The notes under the pieces are model-generated. The model made no database searches, was not told the DNA's origin, and saw nothing but the letters and a program-made list of their open reading frames with translations. Of a DNA stretch of 55,355 nt, positions 41,869 to 50,930 are shown piece after piece (positions within the stretch are counted from its first letter, which is position 1; every line of letters starts with the position of its first letter). Location: positions 1 to 55,355 of the forward strand of contig JAQGOG010000060.1 in the NCBI GenBank assembly GCA_028293765.1. The letters run 5' to 3'. The translations under genes were made by a program, and so were the position numbers. This stretch comes from Gammaproteobacteria bacterium (GTDB lineage: Bacteria; Pseudomonadota; Gammaproteobacteria; Steroidobacterales; Steroidobacteraceae).

Positions 41869-42795
41869 CTACTTCTTGTGTGCGTCGAAGAAATCGAAGA
41901 TCTGCTTGATCACTTCGGGCTGAGCCCAGGCATCCGTGTGCATGCCGCCGGTTACCGGCAGCCAGGTTGCGGCAACGCCTTGTGCTTTGGCGTGCTCGAC
42001 CATCGCCTTGCTGGCATCGAAGACCATGGAGCTATCCATGTCGCCATGGACGACAAGCACGGGCACTTTCCTGAGCTTCTGGTAGGGGAAGCTCGCGTCC
42101 TCGAGCGGGGCTGCGCTTGGCGAAATCGCCGTCCAGCGTCGCGGGAACTTCGCCGCATAGGTCCACACGGCGCTGCCGCCTGACGAGTTGCCCATGAGGT
42201 AGATGCGCTGAGGGTCGGCGTTGTATTCCTTTGCTACCAGATCCGTTACGAAGAGCACATCCTGTTCGGCGCGCTCGAAGTCCTGCGCTGTGGGTGGGGT
42301 TTGTGCCGCCTGCGCCGGGTTGGCACCGGCTCCGCCGCCTGGAGCCGGACGAGCGCCCGCACCCGGCGCCAGCCGAGGCACTACCACCATTTTATACGGC
42401 ACGTTCCAGCCACCGACGCCGGTTGCGTTCGCGTGGTAGCCCGTCACGGCAGCGACGATGTAGCCGCGCTCCTCCGCGGTTTTCGCGAGGGTTGGATTCG
42501 CCATCGGGCGATGAAAGGGGGCAGTCGCGGGCTGCGCGGCGCCGTGCGTGACGATCACCAGCGGCAGTTTCGTCGACGCAGTCCATTTCGTGGGAACGTA
42601 CAGGTGATAGGCGATCGTTTCTCCCGTACCCGGAAACTCGTAGCTGCGGTCCTGTTCGCCCTTGCTCTGGTATTGCGGACTCTTCGGGTCGGGCACCGGT
42701 GCGCTGTGGGCCGATGCGCCGTGGGAGATAGTGGGGCCGGCCACGATGAGACCGGCAGCGAGCCACAGCATGAGCACTGTCAAAATGCGCTTCAT
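41869..42795 (-). CDS. Exported alpha/beta hydrolase (esterase/PHB-depolymerase type)
   Basis: From the ATG at 42795, preceded by GGGGATGGGAAG, the 308-residue precursor has a signal peptide (VLMLWLAAGLIVAG) and an alpha/beta hydrolase fold. The nucleophile is S204 in MGNSSGGSA, the acid is D252 or D254 in HGDMDSSM, and the base is H286 in GGMHTDAW. The oxyanion-hole strand is LPLVIVTHGAAQP. A Pro/Gly/Ala-rich insertion at 143-170 (PGAGARPAPGGGAG) interrupts the lid region. Similar exported enzymes hydrolyse polyesters, feruloyl or other ester bonds. It is the last gene of the long receptor operon, so it may release an ester-linked aromatic taken up there; the substrate is inference only. Confidence 0.85.
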   Translation of the reverse strand: MKRILTVLMLWLAAGLIVAGPTISHGASAHSAPVPDPKSPQYQSKGEQDRSYEFPGTGETIAYHLYVPTKWTASTKLPLVIVTHGAAQPATAPFHRPMANPTLAKTAEERGYIVAAVTGYHANATGVGGWNVPYKMVVVPRLAPGAGARPAPGGGAGANPAQAAQTPPTAQDFERAEQDVLFVTDLVAKEYNADPQRIYLMGNSSGGSAVWTYAAKFPRRWTAISPSAAPLEDASFPYQKLRKVPVLVVHGDMDSSMVFDASKAMVEHAKAQGVAATWLPVTGGMHTDAWAQPEVIKQIFDFFDAHKK

Positions 42796-42851
42796 CTTCC
42801 CATCCCCCGGAACTGACCAGTTCCCGTGCGGCAGCCGATTTATAGATAACT

Positions 42852-43334
42852 TCATAGTGAGAATCCGATCCAGCGGCCCGTCATGATGACACCGCACCAC
42901 AACGCCACCGAGAGGACCCCGGCGAAACGGGCCGCGAAAGGCGGCTTCGCGGCACCATCCCAGGCGGCCACGGTGCGGAAGGTGACCAACTCGAAATAGA
43001 GCATGTTCACCGCCGCCAAAATCATCAACACCAACTTGAGCCGGAACGCGCCATTCTCGTAATAAGCGACAGAATTGGAGGAGAAAAGCAGAAACCCGGT
43101 AATCACGGCAAGGATGAAGCCAGCCCATGTCCAGGGCAGCAAGCGGCTTGAAATGTTGCGGAAGGAAAGCCGCGTCGAGGTCAGACCGATCAACCGGGTG
43201 TCAACCAGGAAGATCGTGCCCACCACGGCGGCGAGCGCGATGACATGGACGCACTCGACCTTCGGGAACCAGTCCTCGGCAACAGCGATGCCCAGTCTGG
43301 TCGCACCCAGCCACTGCAGGAATTCAAGAAGCAC
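42852..43334 (-). CDS. DUF6644 family membrane protein (WIGF-type)
   Basis: A 160-residue four-helix membrane protein with the family marks PKVECVHVIALAAVVGTIFL, LLPWTWAGF, AYYENGAFRLKLVLMILAAV, FRTVAAWDGAAKPP and the C-terminal TGRWIGFSL. It is closest to 20347-20835. It follows the IAY-type paralogue at 43358-43834 by 23 bp, the same order as in the other pair. The conserved His in helix 1 could ligate haem. No known function. Confidence 0.8.
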   Translation of the reverse strand: MLLEFLQWLGATRLGIAVAEDWFPKVECVHVIALAAVVGTIFLVDTRLIGLTSTRLSFRNISSRLLPWTWAGFILAVITGFLLFSSNSVAYYENGAFRLKLVLMILAAVNMLYFELVTFRTVAAWDGAAKPPFAARFAGVLSVALWCGVIMTGRWIGFSL

Positions 43335-43357
43335 TTGGATTCACCCCCAAAAAACTG

Positions 43358-43834
43358 TCAGTAGTAAGCAATCATCCGGCCGGCAACAATGATGGAGCAC
43401 CAGACGAGCATGTACACCACAGCCACGGCTTTGTTGACGGGAGCAGTTGCGCCAGACCGCTGCGCGCGGCGCGCCCACGCGGCAATGGCTGAAGTCATGC
43501 TGACTGCCAGCGCGACCAACGCCATCTTGATGTAAAAGACCGGCTTTGGCAGCGAACGGATGGGCTCGGCAATGATCAGCAGCGAACCGGTCACCAGCAG
43601 AAGAGCCACGAAGATCCAGATCGCCGGCACGAATCGGCGGCCCAAACTGTCGAGCGACTCGGAATCGAACCCTCCGCCCGCAAGCTTCAACGCCAACGCC
43701 AGTCCAAGCGCGAACACGCAGGCCAGGCAGAGGATATGCACCATCTGGATACTGGCAATCATGCCGTGCGTTCTCTGGATGAACTGGCTGAATGCAGTGG
43801 CTGTGACCGAATGGTAGAAATCGGTTGAAGTCAA
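43358..43834 (-). CDS. DUF6644 family membrane protein (IAY-type)
   Basis: The best start, judged by alignment with 19803-20288, is a TTG at 43834, which gives 158 residues; the frame is open further upstream to 43927. It has a conserved His in SIQMVHILCLACVFALG, VPAIWIF before helix 2, EPIRSLPKPVFYIKM before helix 3 and the C-terminal AGRMIAYY. A Ser/Ala-rich polar loop AWARRAQRSGATAP separates the last helices. It lies between a secreted protein (43887) and the WIGF-type partner (43334) in the receptor operon. Confidence 0.75.
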   Translation of the reverse strand: MTSTDFYHSVTATAFSQFIQRTHGMIASIQMVHILCLACVFALGLALALKLAGGGFDSESLDSLGRRFVPAIWIFVALLLVTGSLLIIAEPIRSLPKPVFYIKMALVALAVSMTSAIAAWARRAQRSGATAPVNKAVAVVYMLVWCSIIVAGRMIAYY

Positions 43835-43886
43835 TTTATGGACCCGTTTGAGTAGGGTTCGTAGGCGCCAGCATCGCGAACAATCA

Positions 43887-44651
43887 TCAGTTGGCGGCGC
43901 AAGGAGTCGGATTCCAGCCCTGTCCATCCGGGATTTTCTTGAAGTTGGCGCTCGTGATGTACGGACGGCTCAGATACTTCGAATCCTTCACGATCTGCGT
44001 GACGATGAGCCACGAGTCGCCGTTCGGCGCGGTCTGACGTTCATAGTATTCAGTCAACACCGTCGCATCGCTGTATGGGGCGCCGTTCTTGCGCAGATAC
44101 CCTGGTTTGAGCCCGGTGGTCACGGCTTTGAGCGAACCACCCATGCCAGCAGCGGCTGGACCAGCCGGCTTGTGCCATTCGGCGTGCGTCGAGCCCTGCC
44201 AGGACGGCTCGCCAGGCTTTACAGGCGGACCGAACTTGAGCAGTCGCGTCTGCGTACCGGCGTCGGTATCGATGCGCAGGGTGTCACTGCTTTCCCACTT
44301 GATGCGCAGGCGGCCCGGGACGCGCATGATGTTTCCGGCGCCATACGCGCGGCACTGCTCACCATCGGCGGCATCCTGTTTTGGATCCCACGTGCCCCCT
44401 ATGCGCCGGCCTTCCGCATTGAGGGGCAGACCCTCGAATACACCCTTGTTCGGCGTGACCATGCGGAACTTCCAGTCCCCCGTCACCACCGAAACCCAGT
44501 CTCCGGTGAGGTCCACGGTCGTCGCGGCTTGCGGCGTCTGGGCAGGACGTTGAGCGGGCGCCTGGGCGTTGGTTCCCGCGGAGGAGACCAGCGCCGCGAG
44601 CGCGGCCAGCATGGCAAGAGCCACAGGGCGTGACGGTGTTATTCTATTCAT
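43887..44651 (-). CDS. Exported hypothetical protein, 254 aa
   Basis: From the ATG at 44651 the precursor has a signal peptide (PVALAMLAALAALVSSAG) and an Ala/Gln/Pro linker. A beta-rich domain beginning DLTGDWVSVVTGDWKFRMVT follows, with EQCRAYGAGNIMRVPGRLRI, DTLRIDTDAGTQTRLLKFG, WQGSTHAEWH, YSDATVLTEYYERQT and WLIVTQIVKDSKYLSRPYIT. The order DLTGxW, a Cys-containing strand, xTLxIxT, TEYYER and VTQIVxDxxYL matches the N-terminal domain of the neighbouring 45108-47102 fusion and, more distantly, the secreted trio at 23.9-26.5 kb. It therefore belongs to the same lipocalin-like exported family. It lies 53 bp upstream of the DUF6644 pair. Function unknown. Confidence 0.75.
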   Translation of the reverse strand: MNRITPSRPVALAMLAALAALVSSAGTNAQAPAQRPAQTPQAATTVDLTGDWVSVVTGDWKFRMVTPNKGVFEGLPLNAEGRRIGGTWDPKQDAADGEQCRAYGAGNIMRVPGRLRIKWESSDTLRIDTDAGTQTRLLKFGPPVKPGEPSWQGSTHAEWHKPAGPAAAGMGGSLKAVTTGLKPGYLRKNGAPYSDATVLTEYYERQTAPNGDSWLIVTQIVKDSKYLSRPYITSANFKKIPDGQGWNPTPCAAN

Positions 44652-44709
44652 GTTGTTTCCGAAGCGGGTCTTGTCGGTCACGGCGATCCGTGTGATGTGG
44701 CCGATGCGT

Positions 44710-45111
44710 TCAATCGACTTTTTCGCCCTTGAGGCCCCAGGTCAAACCATCCCTTGGGCGAACCAACGAGACGATTTGGGCGCGCTGCTCGCCCTTCACA
44801 CGCGAAGGCGATGCGACGATCTTGACGAGATCGCCGACTTTCAACGTGCCAGGATTGATACCCTGAGTCGCCAGTGAAGCCGTGCCGCTCCACTCGATGG
44901 ACCAGCGCACGTTGCCGCTCTTGCCGTCTGGAACCTCGAGCTGAATGTACGAATGCGGATTGCGGAATCCGAACTGCGTAATCTTGCCTTCCAGGTTGAT
45001 GTGATGGTCGACGTCAAACGTCGCGGCATACGAGTGATGCGCTTCGGCAACGCCCACGGTCAGCGTGGCCGCCAGTGCCACTAAGACACGTGCAGACTTG
45101 GGGGCAGTCAT
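44710..45111 (-). CDS. DUF6152 family exported protein
   Basis: The 133-residue precursor has a signal peptide (VLVALAATLTVGVAEA). The predicted mature N-terminus is HHSYAATFDVDHHINLEG, then FRNPHSYIQLEVPDGKSG, VRWSIEWSGTASLATQGINP and LKVGDLVKIVASPSRVKGEQ. It is the most divergent of the three DUF6152 proteins here but keeps the NPHxxIQ and RWSIE cores and the leading histidines. Its start overlaps the stop of the MBL-fold fusion gene as ATGA, so its translation is coupled to that gene. It probably acts in the periplasm beside the fusion. Confidence 0.85.
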   Translation of the reverse strand: MTAPKSARVLVALAATLTVGVAEAHHSYAATFDVDHHINLEGKITQFGFRNPHSYIQLEVPDGKSGNVRWSIEWSGTASLATQGINPGTLKVGDLVKIVASPSRVKGEQRAQIVSLVRPRDGLTWGLKGEKVD

Positions 45112-47102
45112 TGTGCAGCTCCTTTTTTCCCGCGTGCAGCCGCCGGGAGGGTTCGATAAACAGCTTCGGTGAATTGCGCTGAGGTCCAGCTCTTGTCCAG
45201 CCCATAGCGGACATCGAAGTCCAGGGTTATTTTTGCGGCAAGCACTTGGGCGAGAGTCTTGCCTTCGTTCTTCAGCTTCTGGATGCGGTCATGAATGATC
45301 ACGACCATGTTGCGATATGACGCCAGATCTCCCGCATCCGACAGACGGCCTCGTCCTGGGATGATCCAGGTTCCGCCCTGCGAACGGTATTCCGCGGCCG
45401 CAAGGTCGAGGATGTGGTTGAGCCCATCGATCACACCATCGATGGTCCCCCCCGTCTTGACGTTGATCATGGGATACGTGACCGTGGAGAAAATGTCTCC
45501 CGTGCTGATCACCTCGGAACGGCGGAACTGGACGATGCTGTCGCCGTCGCTGATCGCTTTCGGCTCGTGGAAGATTTCCACTCCTTCGCCATTGACGTAC
45601 TCACTGATTTTGTTGAATTTCCAGGAATAGGTGTCGCTCGGAACAGCTTCGAGCGGTAAGGCGTCGCCTCCCGGCGCGTTCTGCATCGTGGTCAACACAT
45701 TTTCGTGTGCAATGACGGCTGCGGTTGCGGCGGCACCCTGCTCGACGTTCGTACCGCCCTTGCGCGCGAAGTAACCCGCCTTCGCGAGCACAGCGTTGCC
45801 TCCCACATGATCCGGCGAAGCATCCGTGTTGATGATGTAGCGGATTGGACGCGCTGGCGCCGGCGATGCAATGATCGCGTTCATGGCTGGACTGGCCCAG
45901 CTCGGAAGCCCGATGCATTCCGAGCCGTTACAGTCGTTCGGTCTGACGGCGGCAGTCGCCTGAGCCTGCAGGCGGGTGATCGCGGCAAGCACTTTGGCCG
46001 ACATGTCGCGTGAGCCGGCATCCACGACGAGCACGCCGCTCTTGCCCACGGATACGGTGATATTCGTGCCATCGGCGACGAGCATGTAGACATTGCCCTG
46101 CACGGGCAGGACATGGACCTCGCCGTCGCGCGGGCTTTGCTCCTCGACAGCCTTCTGCACCGACACGGCAGAACGCGAAATCGGCGGCTTGGCGTTCTTG
46201 CCGCTGACCCGGTATTCGGGATATGCCGTCACGGCGCCGCCACGAGTGGGTTCAACCGGAACCCAGTTCTCCTTCACCAGCCACTCCTGCAGCGCGGTGT
46301 TTTCACCGGGCAGAAAGTGCGGGACAAAGCTGGGACTGCCACCACCATCGCCGAGCGCCGTCGTCACACAGGACTCCATTTGCACGGCCGAATTGGGTTC
46401 GTACTCGTAGGTCGTCGAGACGACGTAAGGCTCATCCAGGTAGACCGGATCGTCGACGATCTGCGTGACGGTCAGGTACTCGTCGTGACGGGTCAGGTAT
46501 TCCGTCATCGTATAAATGTCGCTGGTCTGGGGCCCGCCACGTTGCAGGAACCCGTCCTTGAAATGCGTGGTCTTGATGACCAGGGTGTCCCCTTGCCATT
46601 CGGCAGTCGCAAAACCAGCCCAGCTATGCGGGGCATAGCCCGGCGGATGGGGACGGTTATCCAGGTAGACCGGACGGTCGAGGGAGCGCCAGTACTGGAA
46701 ATGGTAACCCGTCACATCGCGTGTCAGAGGGTCGAGGTCCTTCAGGATGCGCGCGCCACCGACACCACGCCACGAGTGCGGCGCGGAATGTGGACGGCAG
46801 CGATATTCCGCGGTACCCCAGATGGATTCGGCCGACGTATCGGCGCGCATCCGCCCCGCATCATTGAACGGCATCCCGAGATATTGACCCAGCAACGGCT
46901 GACCCGGATCTTCATCGTCGTGAAGCGTCCACTCACCCATCAGATCCGGTGGTGTCCTGTCCCGGCCAACCAGGGCCTGAGTCCAGCCCGGAACGGCGAG
47001 CGCGACGCCGAATACGAGCGCGAATGCGCCATGCAGTGTTCTGCGCACGAACCCGCGCGTTTGGTTGCGCGGAATGCGGGCACCAAAAGAAGTGTGAGCC
47101 AT
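45108..47102 (-). CDS. Exported fusion: W-G-x-TLV domain plus MBL-fold domain
   Basis: The ATG at 47102 has AGGGGGATC upstream; the 664-residue product has a signal peptide (TLHGAFALVFGVALAVPG). Residues 50-280 are the exported lipocalin-like domain seen in neighbouring genes (LMGEWTLHDDEDPG, WQGDTLVIKTTHFKDG, TEYLTRHDEYLTVTQIVDD). Residues 340-660 have a metallo-beta-lactamase fold: HVLPVQGNVYMLVADGTNIT, SGVLVVDAG, YIINTDASPDHVGGN, AHENVLTTM and WIIPGRGR. In place of HxHxDH the protein has D427-A-S429-P-D431-H432, and the later PGHG is PGRG (R584). At least three histidine ligands are therefore missing, while D431, H432, H466 and D536 remain. It may bind one metal or none. It lies between the TonB receptor and DUF6152 genes. 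Confidence 0.85.
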   Translation of the reverse strand: MAHTSFGARIPRNQTRGFVRRTLHGAFALVFGVALAVPGWTQALVGRDRTPPDLMGEWTLHDDEDPGQPLLGQYLGMPFNDAGRMRADTSAESIWGTAEYRCRPHSAPHSWRGVGGARILKDLDPLTRDVTGYHFQYWRSLDRPVYLDNRPHPPGYAPHSWAGFATAEWQGDTLVIKTTHFKDGFLQRGGPQTSDIYTMTEYLTRHDEYLTVTQIVDDPVYLDEPYVVSTTYEYEPNSAVQMESCVTTALGDGGGSPSFVPHFLPGENTALQEWLVKENWVPVEPTRGGAVTAYPEYRVSGKNAKPPISRSAVSVQKAVEEQSPRDGEVHVLPVQGNVYMLVADGTNITVSVGKSGVLVVDAGSRDMSAKVLAAITRLQAQATAAVRPNDCNGSECIGLPSWASPAMNAIIASPAPARPIRYIINTDASPDHVGGNAVLAKAGYFARKGGTNVEQGAAATAAVIAHENVLTTMQNAPGGDALPLEAVPSDTYSWKFNKISEYVNGEGVEIFHEPKAISDGDSIVQFRRSEVISTGDIFSTVTYPMINVKTGGTIDGVIDGLNHILDLAAAEYRSQGGTWIIPGRGRLSDAGDLASYRNMVVIIHDRIQKLKNEGKTLAQVLAAKITLDFDVRYGLDKSWTSAQFTEAVYRTLPAAARGKKGAAQ

Positions 47103-47243
47103 GATCCCCCTGCCTAGTCTCGTAATGACAACATCATATGCTTGCGCTAAAACCCCCGGCTCTGGCAATTCATCACACTGACGAACCGCCGGCGCCAGAA
47201 GCCGGCGGCGCGCTGCGCGCCGCCGGCCTCATGGGGGATACCA

Positions 47244-50200
47244 TCAAAGCCTGGCTTTGATGGAGAGGTAGAACCTCCGGCCAAGGACGTCATAGACGCT
47301 GGGATTGGTATTTCCCGCCCCATCGGTGACACCAGGCTGCGCACCCACGATCTGTGGCTGTCGATCAAACAAGTTATCGATGCCAAGCCTCATGCTGAAG
47401 TTCCGCGTGAACTCATAGCCTGCGGACAGATTGAACAGGTCGTACTTCCCGGATGGCAGGATGGTGGTGGTGGGCTGCGATGCTGCTATCGAGTTCTCGA
47501 TGGATGGCAAGTGCGTCCATTGCAGTTCCACGCTTGCCGGCCCGACCCCGTAGCTCACGCCCGCGAGCGTACGGTAGCTGTAATACGACCCGGTGCCATC
47601 GAGCTGGACGATGGCGGCGGTGGGAGCGGTCTGTTGTTTGAAGGAGATCAGCCAGGTACCGGAGACGTGGAAGCCCAACGCACCAGGAAGGTCGTGGCCG
47701 AACATGTCCGCTAGCGCCGCCCTCCAGTTGAAAGTGAAATCCAGTCCCTTGGTGTCGAGAGTTCCCAGGTTGCTATACAGCGCAGAGGTATACGCGCGAC
47801 CGCCATTGGATGTCTGCCGCGCAATCAATTTGCAGAATGAATTGTTCGGGTCGTACGTCGGATTGCTGATGCCGTTGTAGTTGAAGCAGTTCTGGTACAC
47901 GGTTACCGAGTCGATCACCCCGATCGTATCGGTCAAGGCGATCTTGTAGTAATCCACGGTAGCCGTCATCGAGCTCAGGGCGGGGCTGGTGAAGGGCGAA
48001 CGAAGCACCGTGCCAATCGTGACTGTACGAGCCTTCTCCGGCCTCACATTGGGATTTCCCGAGATGATCTCGTTTTCCGATTGGAGAAAGGTTCCGCTCC
48101 CGCCCGCGTAAGTGTTGGGATCAGAGAAGTAAGGCGAGGTGGGATCGTATTTTCCGATGATGGAGCTGCATAGCTGCTGGACCTTGCCCCGATTGGCATT
48201 GGAGGCCACATTTCCCCATGGAGCCGTCGTATTGGCGCCCGCACAGGGATCTCCATATACAAAAGTTATGGGTTTCACGGAGGCGCCGATATACAGTTCC
48301 GACACGTTGGGCGCGCGCACGGCGTACTGCACGCCTCCGCGGATGGTGACGAAACTGGTCGGCGCCCAGTTCAGCAGAGCCTTCCAGGTCGAAGTGTTGC
48401 CCGCGGTGTTGTACTCGGAAAAGCGGTCACCCAATTCCACGTTCAGGGACTTGGCCGCCGGCAGATCCTTCAACAACGGTACCAGCAGCTCCGCATAGGC
48501 CTCCTTGATTTCGGTGGCGCCCTGCGCTCCCGCAGTGGTGAAGTTCCCCATCACCGTCTCGTAGACCGAGTTCGAATTCAGGTCCGGGTCCGGTGTGAAA
48601 ACGCCATAATCCCGCCGCCAATCCAGACCCAGGGAGCCGCGTACCTCGCCCGCGGGCAAATTGAAAATCCCGCCCTGGGATGTCACTTCAACGACGTCCT
48701 GCCGCAGTTGGGTGCGCGTGTTCAGGTTCATGCCGATGGCATTGAGGCAGTCCTGCGATGGTGTGAACGACGCCGCGGAGAATACGGGCAGGCCGCTCGT
48801 GCAGGTCACCGAGGCGCCCAGACCGGCACTCAGGCCGCTGTTGGCGTAGCCGGCGCCGTAGCCGCCCAGATTCAGGTTGGTGCCGTTGCTCGCAGTGTTC
48901 AATACCTGTCCGTAGCGCTGCACCGAGGCAAAGCCCGATTTCATGTTGTCGTCGATGTTGGTCTCGCCATGCGACACATACCCTTCCCAGGTCCAGTCCT
49001 TGAACGGCAGCGCACCGTCCAATCCCACCATGACCTGGAAAACCGTGGTCGAAATGTCGGCAATCCGGGGACCCAGGTAACTCAGCGTGCTCTCCAGCGT
49101 CCAGGGAGCATCACGATTCCGGCGCGAATCCAGCAACGTCGCAAGCTGCACCGGCATTGGATAATTCGCGCGGGTCGCCGCACAGTTTGCATTGGTGCCC
49201 GCTGCCAGAGTCTGCGTCGAACAGTAAGGCAGCGAGATGACCCATGAGGAACGCGATGGCGACGCCAGCGCGAGCGATTGCACGGTGTTCGACTCGAAGT
49301 TTCCCTGGAAGAACGCCGTCAAATTGTCGTTGAGCTGGTAGTTCACCTTCGAGAACATCGAGTAACGCGTCATTGGACTGGACACGTACGAATTCGCGAA
49401 GTGCTGATTCAGGATGCCGTTCTGATAGGCCTGCCTCGATGTGTTTGGCGGCAGCGCGCTGTCGAACCCCGCCGTGCTGGCCGCGGCATTGCCAGCCACA
49501 TAGGAGTTCTTGAACAACGATCCGTCGGTGTTGAACCAGACCGCGGTGCTGGTGGGAACCTTGATGTTTCCAAAGATTGAATTGACCGCGGCCTGAGACG
49601 GCGCATTGCCGTTAGGACTGTAGTCATTGAACGAGAATAGCTGCGCCATGGCGCTGTTGCTGTAGGGATCCGACCAGGAATCGGTGAAGAAAGAACGATT
49701 CGACTGATACACCGCATCGCGCTTGGACCATTCGAGAATGGTGATGATATTGCCCTTGTGTTCCGCGAAGTCGGTGCCCAGGGTCGCGCTCAGGCGCGAT
49801 TCCATGCCGTCCCCCTTCTGGGTGACGCCGGTCTGGGCATCGAGCTCAGCGCCCTGGAAATGGCTCTTGAGCCTGAAATTGACCACGCCAGAAATCGCAT
49901 CGGCGCCATACACAGCCGAGGCGCCGCCGGTAACGACTTCAACGTGATCGATGGCCGCCGCAGGGATGGAATTGACGTCTACCACCAGCGTCGTATTGGA
50001 CGGCTGGGCGCGGCGTCCGTCCAACAGTACCAGCGTGCGATTGGCACCCAGCCCGCGCAGGTCGATAGTGGCGGCGCCGGGAACATCGGTGGCGCTCGGC
50101 GAGTTGTCATTCGTCACGAACTGGGTCTGGGCCGGGACGAACTGTGGAAGCTGATTCAACGCATTCTCGACACCCACCGTGCTGATGTTCGTGAGCGTGT

Positions 50201-50468
50201 CGGAGGTGACTGTGACGAGTGGGCTCGAGGACTGCAGGTCTGCGCTGCGCTGAATGCGCGAGCCGGTGACCACCACCTCCTGGATCTTCCCGGACTGAGC
50301 TTCAGGCGCCTCCTGCGCCCGTGCCGGCTGATACATCGCCGTGGCCAGGACAACCGCGATCGCAGTGTGCACGAAGTACTGCAAATCAGGCCGTACTCCA
50401 CGCGGGGAATTCGCCACCACCTGGAATTTCGCGGCGTGCCGCGGCCACACATCATGTCTTGTAGTCAT
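47244..50468 (-). CDS. TonB-dependent outer-membrane receptor, 1074 aa
   Basis: The start at 50468 follows GGTGAGGGG. The N-terminal signal is internal to a 50-residue leader (TAIAVVLATAMYQPARA) and is followed by KIQEVVVTGSRIQRSADLQS, a plug with TIDLRGLGANRTLVLLDGRR and VYGADAISGVVNFRLKSHFQ, and a long beta-barrel ending FYLSIKARL. It resembles the large VVVTGSRIxR receptors of Sphingomonadales/Steroidobacteraceae that take up aromatic or sugar-derived oligomers. It heads an operon of seven genes in the same direction down to 41869, all encoding exported or membrane proteins, so the imported substrate is probably processed in the periplasm. Confidence 0.9.
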   Translation of the reverse strand: MTTRHDVWPRHAAKFQVVANSPRGVRPDLQYFVHTAIAVVLATAMYQPARAQEAPEAQSGKIQEVVVTGSRIQRSADLQSSSPLVTVTSDTLTNISTVGVENALNQLPQFVPAQTQFVTNDNSPSATDVPGAATIDLRGLGANRTLVLLDGRRAQPSNTTLVVDVNSIPAAAIDHVEVVTGGASAVYGADAISGVVNFRLKSHFQGAELDAQTGVTQKGDGMESRLSATLGTDFAEHKGNIITILEWSKRDAVYQSNRSFFTDSWSDPYSNSAMAQLFSFNDYSPNGNAPSQAAVNSIFGNIKVPTSTAVWFNTDGSLFKNSYVAGNAAASTAGFDSALPPNTSRQAYQNGILNQHFANSYVSSPMTRYSMFSKVNYQLNDNLTAFFQGNFESNTVQSLALASPSRSSWVISLPYCSTQTLAAGTNANCAATRANYPMPVQLATLLDSRRNRDAPWTLESTLSYLGPRIADISTTVFQVMVGLDGALPFKDWTWEGYVSHGETNIDDNMKSGFASVQRYGQVLNTASNGTNLNLGGYGAGYANSGLSAGLGASVTCTSGLPVFSAASFTPSQDCLNAIGMNLNTRTQLRQDVVEVTSQGGIFNLPAGEVRGSLGLDWRRDYGVFTPDPDLNSNSVYETVMGNFTTAGAQGATEIKEAYAELLVPLLKDLPAAKSLNVELGDRFSEYNTAGNTSTWKALLNWAPTSFVTIRGGVQYAVRAPNVSELYIGASVKPITFVYGDPCAGANTTAPWGNVASNANRGKVQQLCSSIIGKYDPTSPYFSDPNTYAGGSGTFLQSENEIISGNPNVRPEKARTVTIGTVLRSPFTSPALSSMTATVDYYKIALTDTIGVIDSVTVYQNCFNYNGISNPTYDPNNSFCKLIARQTSNGGRAYTSALYSNLGTLDTKGLDFTFNWRAALADMFGHDLPGALGFHVSGTWLISFKQQTAPTAAIVQLDGTGSYYSYRTLAGVSYGVGPASVELQWTHLPSIENSIAASQPTTTILPSGKYDLFNLSAGYEFTRNFSMRLGIDNLFDRQPQIVGAQPGVTDGAGNTNPSVYDVLGRRFYLSIKARL

Positions 50469-50649
50469 GCCCCCTCACCTTCTTTTTTCTGAATAGATGG
50501 CACTTGTGCGTCACAAACAAAACACAAGCACCAGAAACCTCGCGCAGACTCTAGGTCTTCACTTACGCGCGAACCTCCACGAGCGTCGGACCGAGGAATC
50601 GATCATCGACGGCGGCGCTGGTGCCACGAGCACGCCTGGACGCATGGCT

Positions 50650-50930
50650 GGGAAACCTTCGAGGATTTCGTTGAGTGGTATAAGCGGCGCATCGGCTGGA
50701 AACGGGCCAGGGTTCCTGCACTTGCACTTGCACGCGCAAAGGCCGGGGATACGATCCTCGTCGCTGACACAACGCGCATATTCCGCTCTCAGGACCTGGC
50801 GCCGCGGGTCACGCGGCTGAAGTTCCGTGATATCCGCGTCATCGGCGTGCTCGATGGCTTCGACTCGAACAGCGCGCACGCTGGAATGCAGGCGGATGCC
50901 CTGGCGGCAGGGACTTTTCCGAAAGCGTGA
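50650..50930 (+). pseudogene. Serine-recombinase N-terminal domain remnant
   Basis: The plus frame ending at 50930 reads AKAGDTILVADTTRIFRSQD and then RVTRLKFRDIRVIGVLDGFD before SNSAHAGMQA. This matches the centre of the resolvase/invertase catalytic domain, where a D-x-x-R-x-x-R segment and a GVRVI-x-V-x-DG strand are conserved. The N-terminal catalytic serine region and the recombinase and zinc domains are missing. The fragment directly adjoins the dispersed repeat at 50921-51061, so that repeat may be part of the old element's end. Confidence 0.6.
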
